In this document: in pieces, positions 18,266 to 26,926 of the stretch
Layout of the letters: the number at the start of each line of letters is the position of its first letter
How positions within the stretch are numbered: the first letter of the stretch is position 1
Assembly: GCA_910584435.1 (NCBI GenBank)
Contig: CAJUAP010000010.1
Location: 1 to 57,974 of the forward strand
Source of the DNA: an uncultured Acetatifactor sp.
Lineage (GTDB): Bacteria > Bacillota > Clostridia > Lachnospirales > Lachnospiraceae
Length of the DNA: 57,974 bases
Direction of reading: 5' to 3'
Notes under the pieces: generated by a model
The model's database searches: none
What the model was told of the DNA's origin: nothing
Seen by the model: only the letters and a program-made list of their open reading frames with translations
Translations under genes and position numbers: made by a program

Positions 18266-18727
18266 TCAATTGTCTTCGTTCATCTTGCCTTGATTCATCT
18301 CGCCTTGATTCATCTCATCTTCATTCATCTCATCTTCATTCATCTCATCCTCATCCATGTCGTGGACCTCCGGAAATTCCACTTCCGTATAATAGTGCTT
18401 CCCACGGTCATATACTGCCTTCTGTCTGCCAAGATACAGATATTCGTTCAAACGGGTATACAGCTCTGCCACCAAAGCCTTCTTATCCGTAGCACGCATT
18501 TCTTCTGTGCGGTGCCGTCCTGCTGAGATTTCATCGGCAAGACCTCCCAGCAGCCCTGACAGATATTGCATTCCGTATTGCTCCGTCAATTCCCCTGTTT
18601 TCTCCAAATCCTTCAAGGTACTGTCATGCACCGTATCAAAACCGCTCTGATACAGGTCTTCCAGCAGCTTCATAATCTCATCCAATACATCCTCTATTGC
18701 CTCATATTTTGAACGATATTCATCCAT
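18266..18727 (-). CDS. Small helical protein with acidic repeat tail, in the MoxR/VWA operon
   Basis: A 153-residue protein not recognised from any family. It is mostly predicted helix with a Lys/Glu-rich heptad-like body, and it ends in a degenerate pentapeptide array (DEMNE/QGEMN types) encoded by 15-bp DNA repeats. The start is ATG 18727 after GGAGAGGCGGAG. It lies 54 bp after the SWIM gene and 93 bp before the truncated DUF4132-family paralog, on the same strand, so it belongs to the operon. In E. coli a small gene (yehK) also sits in the corresponding cluster, but I see no evidence of homology. Confidence 0.75.
   Translation of the reverse strand: MDEYRSKYEAIEDVLDEIMKLLEDLYQSGFDTVHDSTLKDLEKTGELTEQYGMQYLSGLLGGLADEISAGRHRTEEMRATDKKALVAELYTRLNEYLYLGRQKAVYDRGKHYYTEVEFPEVHDMDEDEMNEDEMNEDEMNQGEMNQGKMNEDN
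18284..18355. repeat. 15-bp coding tandem repeat
   Basis: On the plus strand the unit TTCATCTCATCTTCA and variants repeat about five times, encoding the acidic pentapeptide tail of the 153-residue protein. Copies differ by one or two bases. Confidence 0.8.
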
Positions 18728-18781
18728 TTATGCTTATTCTCCGCCTCTCCCATTTTGAATTGCTTCCCGCTTCCAATAAAT

Positions 18782-20665
18782 TCAGTCCTCAAATTTCTTC
18801 CACACCGAAACCGGATACATCCTGATCCTCCCGTCCCGCAGATAAATTTTCCCTAAGAAACAGGAAGGCGCTTTCTCTGAAATTCTCTCCAGATATCTGA
18901 TGGAGGATGATTCTTCTTTGGAATAGGCCAGCTCAATGACTATCTCCCTGCCAGATTTATCGAACAAAGGCATGGAAAGCTGCTGGCCTGTCTGGGAGAA
19001 CTCCGCCTTCACGCAGTACGCCGGCTGCACAAATACAAGCTCCACACCCTTCTGCTGTTCCTCCTGGCCATAGAGCCATTCTTTTCTGGGCGGATCGATA
19101 CGTTCCCGAAACAGCTTCTCAAAATCATCATAATACCAGTTCTCAATATCAGCTCTCTCAAGCCCCTGCTCTCCCTTTATCTCACCTTTGGTCTCCTGGC
19201 TGGAAGAAAGACGCCTTCGTGCATCGCACTTTGCCCCTGTCAAATGCAGCCTGACCTTGGCTAAGTCCGCAATGGCAATATTCACCCCCCATGGAGCCTG
19301 GCTTTTCTCCATATATTTCCGGTTCCGTCCATTCTCGTAAAATATGGGCCTGGCATTGGTATAGGTATACCATTGTGCGGTATTCTCTTCCAGGAAATAA
19401 ATCGTTTCTCCCTCATATCCTGTCTGTGTCCGGAACTTTTCCATGGCAATTCCGATTAATTCCAGGTTGCCCACAGGAATATAATCTGCCCGGAACTCAC
19501 CTGCATGTTTTAACACTTCCTTGTTGTCTCCTGACTGCACCGCCTTCTCCAACAGCCTCACTCGTTGATAAAGCCTTGTAATCTGCTCCATCAGATTCTC
19601 TGTACGGAACTGGGCATTTCTGCGGAAATAACCGTCATAGGAATCGGAAAGGGCTCTGAAATATCCTTCAAACTTCGCAAGCCCCCCGTTATGACTGATA
19701 ATGGCAAGCCGTTCCAGATAGTCCAGCACATCGGGAGAAGTCCGTGACAATCCGGTACAGAAAAGTTCTTCCAGAAATGCCTTCATCTGTCCCACCGCTT
19801 CTTCCGCCTTGTCCATCTGGAATGCGGGCGTATCCGCCGCTTCCAGTGCAAGGTCTTCCGTCTTCACCGCCCCGGCCTCCAGCTGACACCACAAAATGGC
19901 TGACGCCTTATGTATGCACATTTCTTTCTTATGACAGGTACAGGAGGAATACTCCAATGGCGACAAGAGCTTCACCACCATTCCCTGTTCAGGAAGCTTC
20001 ACTGTGACAATGGAAGAATATTGTATTTCGGGTTTTACCCCTGATAAATACTGATTGTGAAGAATCTGAAGCTGACGGCTTCCAAGGACTTTCTTCAGCT
20101 GGGCCAGAGGAAATTGTTCTATCTCCCGGCGCACCTTCGCTCCTGCACCCTGCCCGGCTTTGGCGGCTCCGCCTGCCGTGCTGTTCTTTACTTCTGGGGT
20201 GCTCTCTGCCGCTGTGCCATTCTCTGCCCCATTATTTCCTGCCGCTGCGCCTTGAGCCGTACCGTTTTCCGCCCCATTGTTTCCTGCCGCTGCGTCTTGA
20301 GCCGTACCGTTTTCCGCCCCATTATTTCCTGCCGCTGCACCTGAATCCGTATCACTTGCATTGCTCCCTGCCGCGGCATTCTCTGCAGAATCCCCCTTAC
20401 AGCAGCTTTCCTTCAAAACCAAAATTGCCTGCACTACATGCCGACAGATACTTCTGGACGGACAAGTACATTTACTCTCACCCAATGGGAATCGCACCGA
20501 TACAGTTTCGTCCCCCACCTTCACGGAAGCTTCCTCGTCCATATTGTTAATCACTGCCGCAATCTCTTCCTTGTCCTTATATGCCCTCTTGAGAATACCT
20601 TTATTACTAATACCAATCAGGTAATCATCATCTACATCCGCTAATAATTCCTTCCATTGATCCAT
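18782..20665 (-). CDS. Double SWIM zinc-finger protein (YehQ-like)
   Basis: A 627-residue protein with two SWIM-type CxCx5CxH motifs: 'CTCPSRSICRH' (66-76) and 'CTCHKKEMCIH' (242-252). SWIM fingers bind Zn and mediate nucleic-acid or protein contacts. Between them lies a low-complexity linker of three 15-residue units (AAAGNNGAENGTAQD, residues 110-154). The C-terminal half is helical without a recognised catalytic motif. The start is ATG 20665 after GAGAGG. It follows the VWA gene by 101 bp on the same strand. E. coli YehQ, a SWIM protein next to YehP (VWA), is the closest contextual match. The role is probably as substrate-binding or effector subunit of the MoxR/VWA system, which is inference. 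Confidence 0.85.
   Translation of the reverse strand: MDQWKELLADVDDDYLIGISNKGILKRAYKDKEEIAAVINNMDEEASVKVGDETVSVRFPLGESKCTCPSRSICRHVVQAILVLKESCCKGDSAENAAAGSNASDTDSGAAAGNNGAENGTAQDAAAGNNGAENGTAQGAAAGNNGAENGTAAESTPEVKNSTAGGAAKAGQGAGAKVRREIEQFPLAQLKKVLGSRQLQILHNQYLSGVKPEIQYSSIVTVKLPEQGMVVKLLSPLEYSSCTCHKKEMCIHKASAILWCQLEAGAVKTEDLALEAADTPAFQMDKAEEAVGQMKAFLEELFCTGLSRTSPDVLDYLERLAIISHNGGLAKFEGYFRALSDSYDGYFRRNAQFRTENLMEQITRLYQRVRLLEKAVQSGDNKEVLKHAGEFRADYIPVGNLELIGIAMEKFRTQTGYEGETIYFLEENTAQWYTYTNARPIFYENGRNRKYMEKSQAPWGVNIAIADLAKVRLHLTGAKCDARRRLSSSQETKGEIKGEQGLERADIENWYYDDFEKLFRERIDPPRKEWLYGQEEQQKGVELVFVQPAYCVKAEFSQTGQQLSMPLFDKSGREIVIELAYSKEESSSIRYLERISEKAPSCFLGKIYLRDGRIRMYPVSVWKKFED
20204..20338. repeat. 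45-bp coding tandem repeat (three copies)
   Basis: Three near-identical 45-bp units encode the Ala/Gly/Asn linker between the two SWIM fingers. Near identity suggests recent expansion. Confidence 0.85.
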
Positions 20666-20766
20666 ACTATCCTCTCATTCCAGTCCTTGAAATCTTTTAT
20701 CCGGATAAACGTTTTATCCCTATATTTTGCATCTGTCAGCCAGGCCCGCTGATTGGATACATCATA

Positions 20767-21924
20767 CTATGCAATAACCTTCCCAATCCATTCCGACAAT
20801 TCCTCCGGTGTCATGGCTCCCACAAAAGCACCCATATCCGCAAGCACTGCCGCTGCATGCTTATCATAGTTCGGTGTTGCCTCCATGTCCAGAGCCGTCA
20901 GCACCACCATCTTAGCGCCGCTCTCAATAATTCCCTTGGAAGTACTATATAGATTCTGATATCCGCCCCCCTCAAATAGATCCGTCACTAACACAACCAT
21001 TGTGCGGAAAGGATAGTCAATCAGCCCCTCACAATACTTGAGAGCCCCTGCAATATTCGTTCCTCCCCCCAATTGTACACTCATCAGAGTCTCCACAGGG
21101 TCATCCACATAGCCGCTCAAATCCACCACGCTGGTATCAAATATCACAAGCTTGGTATCCAGCATGGGCAGCCTGGCGAAGATTCCTGCCATAACGGCAC
21201 TGTGGATCACAGAATCAAGCATAGAGCCGCTCTCATCCACACAGATAATCACACGCCACTGGTTAAATTTCTTCATACGGGAATTGAAATACACATTTTT
21301 CAGAATCAGCTGCCCGTCCTCGCCGCTGTTTTTGTCGTAATTTTTCAGGTTCATCCGGATGGTTTTCTTAATATCCAGATTTCTGGCAGACTTCACCGGG
21401 CTGCTGGCATTGCGGTTAATCTGCCCGAAAAAGGATGCTCTTACCTCCCTTTCCAGCTTCCTGGTAATCTCATCCGCCACCTTCTTCACAATCTCCCTGG
21501 CAAGGGTCAGCACTTCCCCTCTCATCATATGCTTCAGCTCCAAAATGGTCTTCAGAAGCTCCTTATTGGGTTCTAACTTCCGCAATACATCCGGATCTGT
21601 CAGGAGTTCTGTCATTTTGTATTTTTCCAGCGCATGACGCTCCATAATCTCCACGGTCCGTTTGGGAAACAATTTCTTCATCTGGTGGAGCCATTTGGGA
21701 ATGGTAAGCTGGGAACCTTCACTGCCCCCTTTCCTCTCTCTGCGCAGTCCCTGATCCTCCCCGTATTCCCTGGAATACAGATAATCCAGCACATTCTCCA
21801 TATCCATCAGCTGCACGTTACCGGAAGAAAAAGATATCTGCTCTTCGGCATATTTACCCAGCACCAGCCGCCAGCGATTCAATATCTCCTGCTCATCCGC
21901 CCTGGTCTGTTGTCCGTCACTCAT
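20767..21924 (-). CDS. VWA-domain protein partnered with a MoxR ATPase (YehP-like)
   Basis: A 385-residue protein. The first 220 residues are helical. A von Willebrand A domain follows with an intact MIDAS: 'VDESGS' (Asp230, Ser232, Ser234), the Thr of 'GGGTNIAGAL' and the Asp of 'VLVTDLFEGG'. MoxR ATPases act together with VWA proteins as chaperone-like or metal-insertion pairs, and the MoxR gene here is two genes upstream. The start is ATG 21924 after GGAGGGAGGCGGAG, overlapping the end of the DUF5682 gene by 8 bp, which implies translational coupling. E. coli YehP is the known relative. Confidence 0.92.
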   Translation of the reverse strand: MSDGQQTRADEQEILNRWRLVLGKYAEEQISFSSGNVQLMDMENVLDYLYSREYGEDQGLRRERKGGSEGSQLTIPKWLHQMKKLFPKRTVEIMERHALEKYKMTELLTDPDVLRKLEPNKELLKTILELKHMMRGEVLTLAREIVKKVADEITRKLEREVRASFFGQINRNASSPVKSARNLDIKKTIRMNLKNYDKNSGEDGQLILKNVYFNSRMKKFNQWRVIICVDESGSMLDSVIHSAVMAGIFARLPMLDTKLVIFDTSVVDLSGYVDDPVETLMSVQLGGGTNIAGALKYCEGLIDYPFRTMVVLVTDLFEGGGYQNLYSTSKGIIESGAKMVVLTALDMEATPNYDKHAAAVLADMGAFVGAMTPEELSEWIGKVIA

Positions 21925-24355
21925 GGTCTGCTCCGCCTCCCTCCATCTTATCCTTTACATAGAGGTCTGTTTCCTTTCCATAGGAATACCAGTCCGGAAG
22001 AATTGCTTTCCTAGAAAGGATATCCTCCTTTTTCCCATGCAGAGAAGCTGCCCTTGCCGCAATCTTGTCAATCTCTCTGGGGGTAAAATACGTAAATGCC
22101 ATGCGGAGCTCCGGCAGAAGCGCCATAAATTCCTCTTCTGTCACACGTCCGAAAAATTCATCCAGCATCTCCAGAAACTGAGTGCCGATAAACACCAAAT
22201 CCCTGGCAGTATAAAACAATCCCCTGAAAAACTGTGCCGTACAGAAAAGCTGCTCGCTGGTTCCTGTCAAATATCCGCGGCATATCATCTCCACCGCTTC
22301 CGCTGTTATCTTTCCGCTTCCATAGAGAATTCCCTGGATACATCCGTTCAGACCGGCGTGAATCTCCACATCCTGACTCATTCCCTGAAGCGCCTCATAA
22401 TACGCCTCCCGTTCCTTCACTAACCGACTGTCCGTATCCCGTCCTGTCAACTGGTATAAGAGCTTCAGCGCCTTCATACACTGATCCAAATCCTCATCTT
22501 TAATCCGGGTCATGGAAGGCAGCAGAGTGATTAACTTCCGGCATCCCAAATGTATCAGCTGCGAAAATTCCAGCTTTGATTCATACAGGCCGGATAATTC
22601 TTCCATCATCATCAATGACTTCAATGCATCGGCAATGGAATAGAAATCCACATCCGAGAGCATCAGTTCATGCACTCTGTCATACACGGGCTGGAGCTGT
22701 TCCCTCAATCCCATCTCAAATACTTTGGTCAGCAGAATTGCACTCTCTTTTGCTCCCAGGTCCTTTTTCAATTCTTCTTTCACAAGCCCTGTTGCCGCCT
22801 CTTCTATGGTGGCGCCATAGACGGACACATCAATCAGCGCCGAGTTCACCTGTGCGCTCCACTTATACTTCCATATTTCCCGTAACAGATTCCTGTCCTT
22901 TTTCAGCTGCAGATTCGGCCCCTTGACCATCCTGGCAAATGCCGTTTCCAGATAATTCATCCTGTGAAACAGCATACTGGTCTGCCTGTGCTTATGGCTT
23001 GAGAAAATAGACAGTGTCACTTCTACCTCCAATGTAGAACCTATCTTCAGTCCATATTTCTTACATTCCGTCTGAAAATCATAGATAATAGGCGGCACAT
23101 CCGCACTGCTGCACAGTTCCCCCACGTCATTCCCCGTCATCTGTTTCCGCAGAATGCGCATGGGAGTATCGGAAGCCATATTACACTCGCCTTTGATAAA
23201 GGAGGATAACACTGCATCCAGCAGTTCATAGGCGCCCGGCTGCTGCTTGCCCCGCAGTCCCGCAAGCCCCCTTGCCATGGCACAGGCACAGATTTCATCA
23301 TAGGTGGACAGATACCCTTCCTTTTTCCTGGTTTCCTTTCCCGATGACACAATCAAGTCCAGCACCGCATTTTCATAGGGCGTTTCCGTCTCCGGTAAAT
23401 TCTCCCATATCTTCTGATAAAATCCCGGAAATGGCATTCCGCTGGCATAACCGTTCAAAGCGTCCGCCGCCTCCATGGAATAAGGCATGACGTAGACCCC
23501 CTGATCCTTCTCAGGAATCTTCCTCTGCGCCAAAGCGTCCTCCCTGCCCTTACCTTCAGCCTTATCCGCCTTTCTCTTCGGACTTTTCCTGCCCTCCGTT
23601 CCCAGCAGCTTCATCAGTCCCGGCGTATGAAATCCTCCGGTAACTACCAGAACAGGACTGTCCGAAGACACTTCTTGCCGGGCATATTCCCGTATCTGCT
23701 CCGCCATATATTTCTCTCTGGCCAGACATCCGTCTTCCTGCATCACTTCTTCCGGCGTGTTTTCCCTGGCCAGCGCACAATAAGTCAGCAGATTGGAGAA
23801 CCATTTTCCGCTTTCCTCCCCCAATCCGTTCAACTCAAAATATTTCTCCCAGAATTCGTCAAAGCTGCGCAGTCCGGTCTTCTCACACAGCTCACCCAGA
23901 TAAGCATTTCTGGAAAGCAGATAATCGTCGTTATAATTATTCTTTTCCTCTTCCCTTTTCAGCAGCCCCTTGCCCTCCTGGGATGCCGCCAGAATATCTC
24001 CATACGGCAGGTCAATAAATGCCGTGGGAATTCCAAGACGTTTTCCTGTCCGCAGCGCCGCCAGCTCCGGGGAATAATCCAGAAACGGATAATAGCACCT
24101 GTAATGCTCTTTCTCCTCAGAGATCAATCCCATTGTATCATGATAGGAGTAATATATGGCAAAAGGCGCTTTGGTATCCTCATGTACCATAACCGAAATC
24201 AGGGCGTTGGCATTGCCCGGCCCTTCCACCAGAATAACACCCGGATGAATTTCCTCGATCATTCTGCTGATATGTAATGCGCAGGCCGGGCTGTGATGCC
24301 GGACAGGAAGCAGAACTATCTCAGCCATTTCCTTGCTTCGTAATATTCTTTCCAT
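21917..24355 (-). CDS. DUF5682 family protein (YehM-like)
   Basis: An 812-residue protein. The N-terminus 'VLLPVRHHSPACALHI' and 'HPGVILVEGPGNANALI' is diagnostic of DUF5682, a family found with MoxR/VWA/SWIM genes. The VEGP and later 'GGFHTPGL' motifs resemble the TraB/ChaN-type fold, which is a tentative link. The C-terminal 400 residues are helical. The first ATG, 24355, follows GAGGGTGG and overlaps the MoxR gene by 40 bp; a second ATG at 24328 is the alternative start. The overlaps at both ends show a tight operon. Biochemical activity is unknown. Confidence 0.88.
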   Translation of the reverse strand: MERILRSKEMAEIVLLPVRHHSPACALHISRMIEEIHPGVILVEGPGNANALISVMVHEDTKAPFAIYYSYHDTMGLISEEKEHYRCYYPFLDYSPELAALRTGKRLGIPTAFIDLPYGDILAASQEGKGLLKREEEKNNYNDDYLLSRNAYLGELCEKTGLRSFDEFWEKYFELNGLGEESGKWFSNLLTYCALARENTPEEVMQEDGCLAREKYMAEQIREYARQEVSSDSPVLVVTGGFHTPGLMKLLGTEGRKSPKRKADKAEGKGREDALAQRKIPEKDQGVYVMPYSMEAADALNGYASGMPFPGFYQKIWENLPETETPYENAVLDLIVSSGKETRKKEGYLSTYDEICACAMARGLAGLRGKQQPGAYELLDAVLSSFIKGECNMASDTPMRILRKQMTGNDVGELCSSADVPPIIYDFQTECKKYGLKIGSTLEVEVTLSIFSSHKHRQTSMLFHRMNYLETAFARMVKGPNLQLKKDRNLLREIWKYKWSAQVNSALIDVSVYGATIEEAATGLVKEELKKDLGAKESAILLTKVFEMGLREQLQPVYDRVHELMLSDVDFYSIADALKSLMMMEELSGLYESKLEFSQLIHLGCRKLITLLPSMTRIKDEDLDQCMKALKLLYQLTGRDTDSRLVKEREAYYEALQGMSQDVEIHAGLNGCIQGILYGSGKITAEAVEMICRGYLTGTSEQLFCTAQFFRGLFYTARDLVFIGTQFLEMLDEFFGRVTEEEFMALLPELRMAFTYFTPREIDKIAARAASLHGKKEDILSRKAILPDWYSYGKETDLYVKDKMEGGGADHE

Positions 24356-25527
24356 AATCCACCCTCTTTGCTGCTCTTATCCCTGATAACAGTGTTAAAA
24401 TATCCTTTTACCTTCTCCAAATCGTCCTTATTTTCTTTGGAAACCGCGCCCACCAGATTCTGCACCAAAGCATCCATGCTGATCTCCGCGTTCCCATAAT
24501 AATAGCCTGTGATCATGGCCTGATAATAAACCGACACTGCCTCCGCCGTACTCATCACCGCGGAGGGCTTATCAATCCTGTGTCCGTAAGAAGACACACC
24601 CTCCCGCAGCTCATGATAGGTAGAAGCCAGAATCTCTGCCACATCCTCATCCGCCTGCATGGCAATATGCGCTTCATCCGCCAGTTTGTTCACTTCATTC
24701 ATGATGATGCGCTTCTCCATGGCGGCCTCGCGAACCGGCATCACAGTCTCGAAATTAAACCGCCGCTTCAGAGCACTGCTCATCTCATTGACGCCCTTAT
24801 CTCTGGTATTGGCCGTACCTATGACATTAAATCCTGCTTTTGCAAACAGGAAGCCGTCATCCCCCAGTTCCGGCACATTCAGCACCTTATCACTGAGCAC
24901 ACTGATCAGACTGTCCTGAATCTCTGCAGGTGTTCTGGTAATCTCTTCAAATCTGGTCAGAATCCCTCTCTCCATCCCCACATACAGAGGGGACGGCACA
25001 AGCGCCTCCCTGCTGGGCCCCTTTGCCAGCAGCAGTGCATAATTCCAGGAGTATTTAATCATATCCTCTGTGGTACCTGCCGTCCCCTGGATAGTATTGG
25101 TGCTCACTCCGCTGATAGCCGCCGATAGAAGCTCCGACAGCATGGTTTTAGCCGTTCCAGGCTCCCCCACCAGCATCAGTCCCCGATTCCCTGCCAGGGT
25201 GACAATACACCGTTCCACCAGCGCATCATTTCCCAGATACTTTTTCTCGATCAGATATTCCTTATCCTTGTACACAATGGGCTTGGGACTTCCCAGAATA
25301 AAAGTCCTCACCGCCTTCGGCGACATCTGCCAGTTTTCCGGTTTATTACCCGTGTCAGTACCCTTCAGCGCTTCCAGCTCCTCCTTGTATCTTACTTCTA
25401 CAGGCGGTTTAATATACTCGTGAACGCATTTATCTGCCGCCTTCTGTTCAACATTGCCGGTGCATTCACTCGTTATACATTTAGACCGGCTAATGTTTTC
25501 GTTCATAGGTCTATATTCTTGTTCCAT
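24316..25527 (-). CDS. MoxR-type AAA+ ATPase (YehL-like)
   Basis: A 403-residue protein. ATG 25527 follows GGGGAGG; an in-frame ATG at 25587 lacks a ribosome site. Walker A is 'GEPGTAKT' (121-128). The Walker B region reads 'TRFEEITRTPAEIQDSL', with Glu-Glu in place of the classic Asp-Glu as in many of this subgroup. Sensor 1 is 'NVIGTANTRD' and an arginine-finger region is 'SSALKRRFNFE'. MoxR ATPases remodel partner complexes with a VWA subunit. It is the first gene of the operon MoxR-DUF5682-VWA-SWIM-acidic protein-truncated DUF4132 paralog. The gap upstream (25528-25636) is AT-rich and probably holds the promoter, though I could not fix clear -35/-10 boxes. Confidence 0.92.
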   Translation of the reverse strand: MEQEYRPMNENISRSKCITSECTGNVEQKAADKCVHEYIKPPVEVRYKEELEALKGTDTGNKPENWQMSPKAVRTFILGSPKPIVYKDKEYLIEKKYLGNDALVERCIVTLAGNRGLMLVGEPGTAKTMLSELLSAAISGVSTNTIQGTAGTTEDMIKYSWNYALLLAKGPSREALVPSPLYVGMERGILTRFEEITRTPAEIQDSLISVLSDKVLNVPELGDDGFLFAKAGFNVIGTANTRDKGVNEMSSALKRRFNFETVMPVREAAMEKRIIMNEVNKLADEAHIAMQADEDVAEILASTYHELREGVSSYGHRIDKPSAVMSTAEAVSVYYQAMITGYYYGNAEISMDALVQNLVGAVSKENKDDLEKVKGYFNTVIRDKSSKEGGLWKEYYEARKWLR

Positions 25528-25636
25528 GGTATTTCCTCCCCGTTTCCATTTGGAATATAAAATCTTGTATAAACTTAAGTATATCAAAACAAAGTGGAAA
25601 TTTCCAGCAATTTATACTACACACTGATTAAATCTA

Positions 25637-26644
25637 CTATAAATCCTGGCGGTCTGCAGCATATGACACTGTCTTTTTTCCAAACAGTTCAAGAAATTCC
25701 TGTGCCTTCTGTAAAGACACCTGTAATTTCTGCTGTAATCTCTCCAGAATATCTTCTTCCGAAAGCCCACAGTCAAAACCTGTCTCTATGATACCTTCTG
25801 CTTTGCCTTCCAGCTTTCCTTTCCTTTCATTTTCTCTCGCAATTTCTTCAAATAACGTACACATATCAATTTCTCCCTTCTTTGATAATGCGTTGTAGTC
25901 AATTTTGCAATTTGTCGCTCCTGCCACCGTCATAATCACAGATTTGTCTACCTTATTCTCCCTCGCATATTGTATGATTTTTTCCTTTGCTTCATTCTTT
26001 GGCAGACTTTTGTCCAAAATCATACGCAACATATGAAAAAAGTCCACATTATTTACATCATGAAGTGCCAGATGATTCCGCCCTGCCTCCACAAGCACCA
26101 TCTTATAGTCATTGACAAACTTTTTCATTTCTTCCGGAATGTTCAGCATTCCATGAAGTGACACCGCCCCATCCCAGGGTTTTTCACCATAGTAAACAAC
26201 AAGGCTGATGACAGGAATCAGCTTATCTGTTCTTTTCATCCTGGACAGATATTCGTCTTCGTCCAGACCATCTGGCTTTTTATACTGTTTCGCGTTATTG
26301 TCATACTGCTTCTTGTATGTACCATAATCATAGCCCATAACCCGCATGGGCATGGCATAATGGATATGCTCCTGATTCTCTATGCCAAGCATCACAAGCT
26401 CTACGCCATACACTGTAGATATCTTGCTCACTTTTATAGTATCCCTGGACGCTGTAATGCTCTCCGCATAATCCCTGTGCTCCAATACAGAAGATTCTTC
26501 CGTATCTTCATTTTCCAGTTCTTCCGGTTTAATGACATATTTTCCTTCAAACAACACCGCATTAAAAATATCCGCAAACCGCTCCTTGTCATTCCAGTAA
26601 TTCTTTAATACCGTATCCGGTTTTAAATCTTGTGTCTTTGCCAT
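25637..26644 (-). CDS. Rpn-family PD-(D/E)XK nuclease / transposase-like protein
   Basis: A 335-residue protein starting at ATG 26644 after AAAGGGGTCAGGGG; a 63-codon upstream extension overlaps palindromic repeats and is rejected. 'KNYWNDKERFADIFNAVLFEGK' opens the domain, 'VYGVELVMLGIENQEHIHYAMPMRVM' carries the nuclease-like core, and 'LIPVISLVVYYGEKPWDG' is typical of Rpn/Transposase_31 proteins. The C-terminus is a charged helix ('ENERKGKLEGKAEGIIETG'), common in the clostridial versions, which are often many per genome. Rpn proteins are recombination-promoting nucleases, and several are linked to phage defence. It is adjacent to the MoxR operon but has its own spacing, so it is probably independent. 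Confidence 0.85.
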   Translation of the reverse strand: MAKTQDLKPDTVLKNYWNDKERFADIFNAVLFEGKYVIKPEELENEDTEESSVLEHRDYAESITASRDTIKVSKISTVYGVELVMLGIENQEHIHYAMPMRVMGYDYGTYKKQYDNNAKQYKKPDGLDEDEYLSRMKRTDKLIPVISLVVYYGEKPWDGAVSLHGMLNIPEEMKKFVNDYKMVLVEAGRNHLALHDVNNVDFFHMLRMILDKSLPKNEAKEKIIQYARENKVDKSVIMTVAGATNCKIDYNALSKKGEIDMCTLFEEIARENERKGKLEGKAEGIIETGFDCGLSEEDILERLQQKLQVSLQKAQEFLELFGKKTVSYAADRQDL

Positions 26645-26731
26645 CCCCTGACCCCTTTCCGCTTCTTGTATCCAGTATACTATGAAATCTTTATGATTGC
26701 AAGGGATGCGGCATCGGCCGAATGAATGCCT

Positions 26732-26761
26732 GTAACAGCTCAGTGCCCTGTCTGAACTGTG
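26732..26761. repeat. 30-bp palindromic element, copy B (inverted)
   Basis: The reverse complement begins ACAGTTCAGACAGG and ends ACTGAGCTGTTACA. It shares the TTCAGACAGG core with copies at 8151-8180 and 48839-48868. The stem bases differ between copies but mostly remain paired. Confidence 0.7.
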
Positions 26762-26775
26762 CGCATTGCTCATGT

Positions 26776-26855
26776 AAACAATAGAATCCACGCTTTGCAA
26801 GCCTTCTGTTGTCATAAACAATAGAATCCACACTTCGCGAATCTTCTATTGTCAT
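26776..26855. repeat. 40-bp tandem repeat with internal palindromes (two copies)
   Basis: Units at 26776-26815 and 26816-26855 each start AAACAATAGAATCCAC and end TTGTCAT. Within each, ACAATAGAA pairs with TTCTATTGT (or a near match), giving two adjacent hairpins upstream of the Rpn-type gene. Confidence 0.8.
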
Positions 26856-26858
26856 AAA

Positions 26859-26899
26859 TATGGCCTTAAAATGCGGCGTACCGCTATTTTAAGGCCATA
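26859..26899 (-). terminator. Hairpin terminator downstream of the XRE regulator
   Basis: ATGGCCTTAAAAT..GCGG and CCGC.ATTTTAAGGCCAT form a stem of about 17 bp with a 4-nt loop, 27 bp after the regulator's stop. The following minus-strand sequence (ATTTATGAC) is only weakly U-rich. Confidence 0.6.
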
Positions 26900-26926
26900 G
26901 AATTCCAAGTCCATAAAAAATCTTAT

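Noticed and set aside
25637..26644. Insertion sequence around the Rpn-type gene
   Set aside because: The palindromes lie on one side only and no terminal inverted repeats or target duplication bracket the gene.
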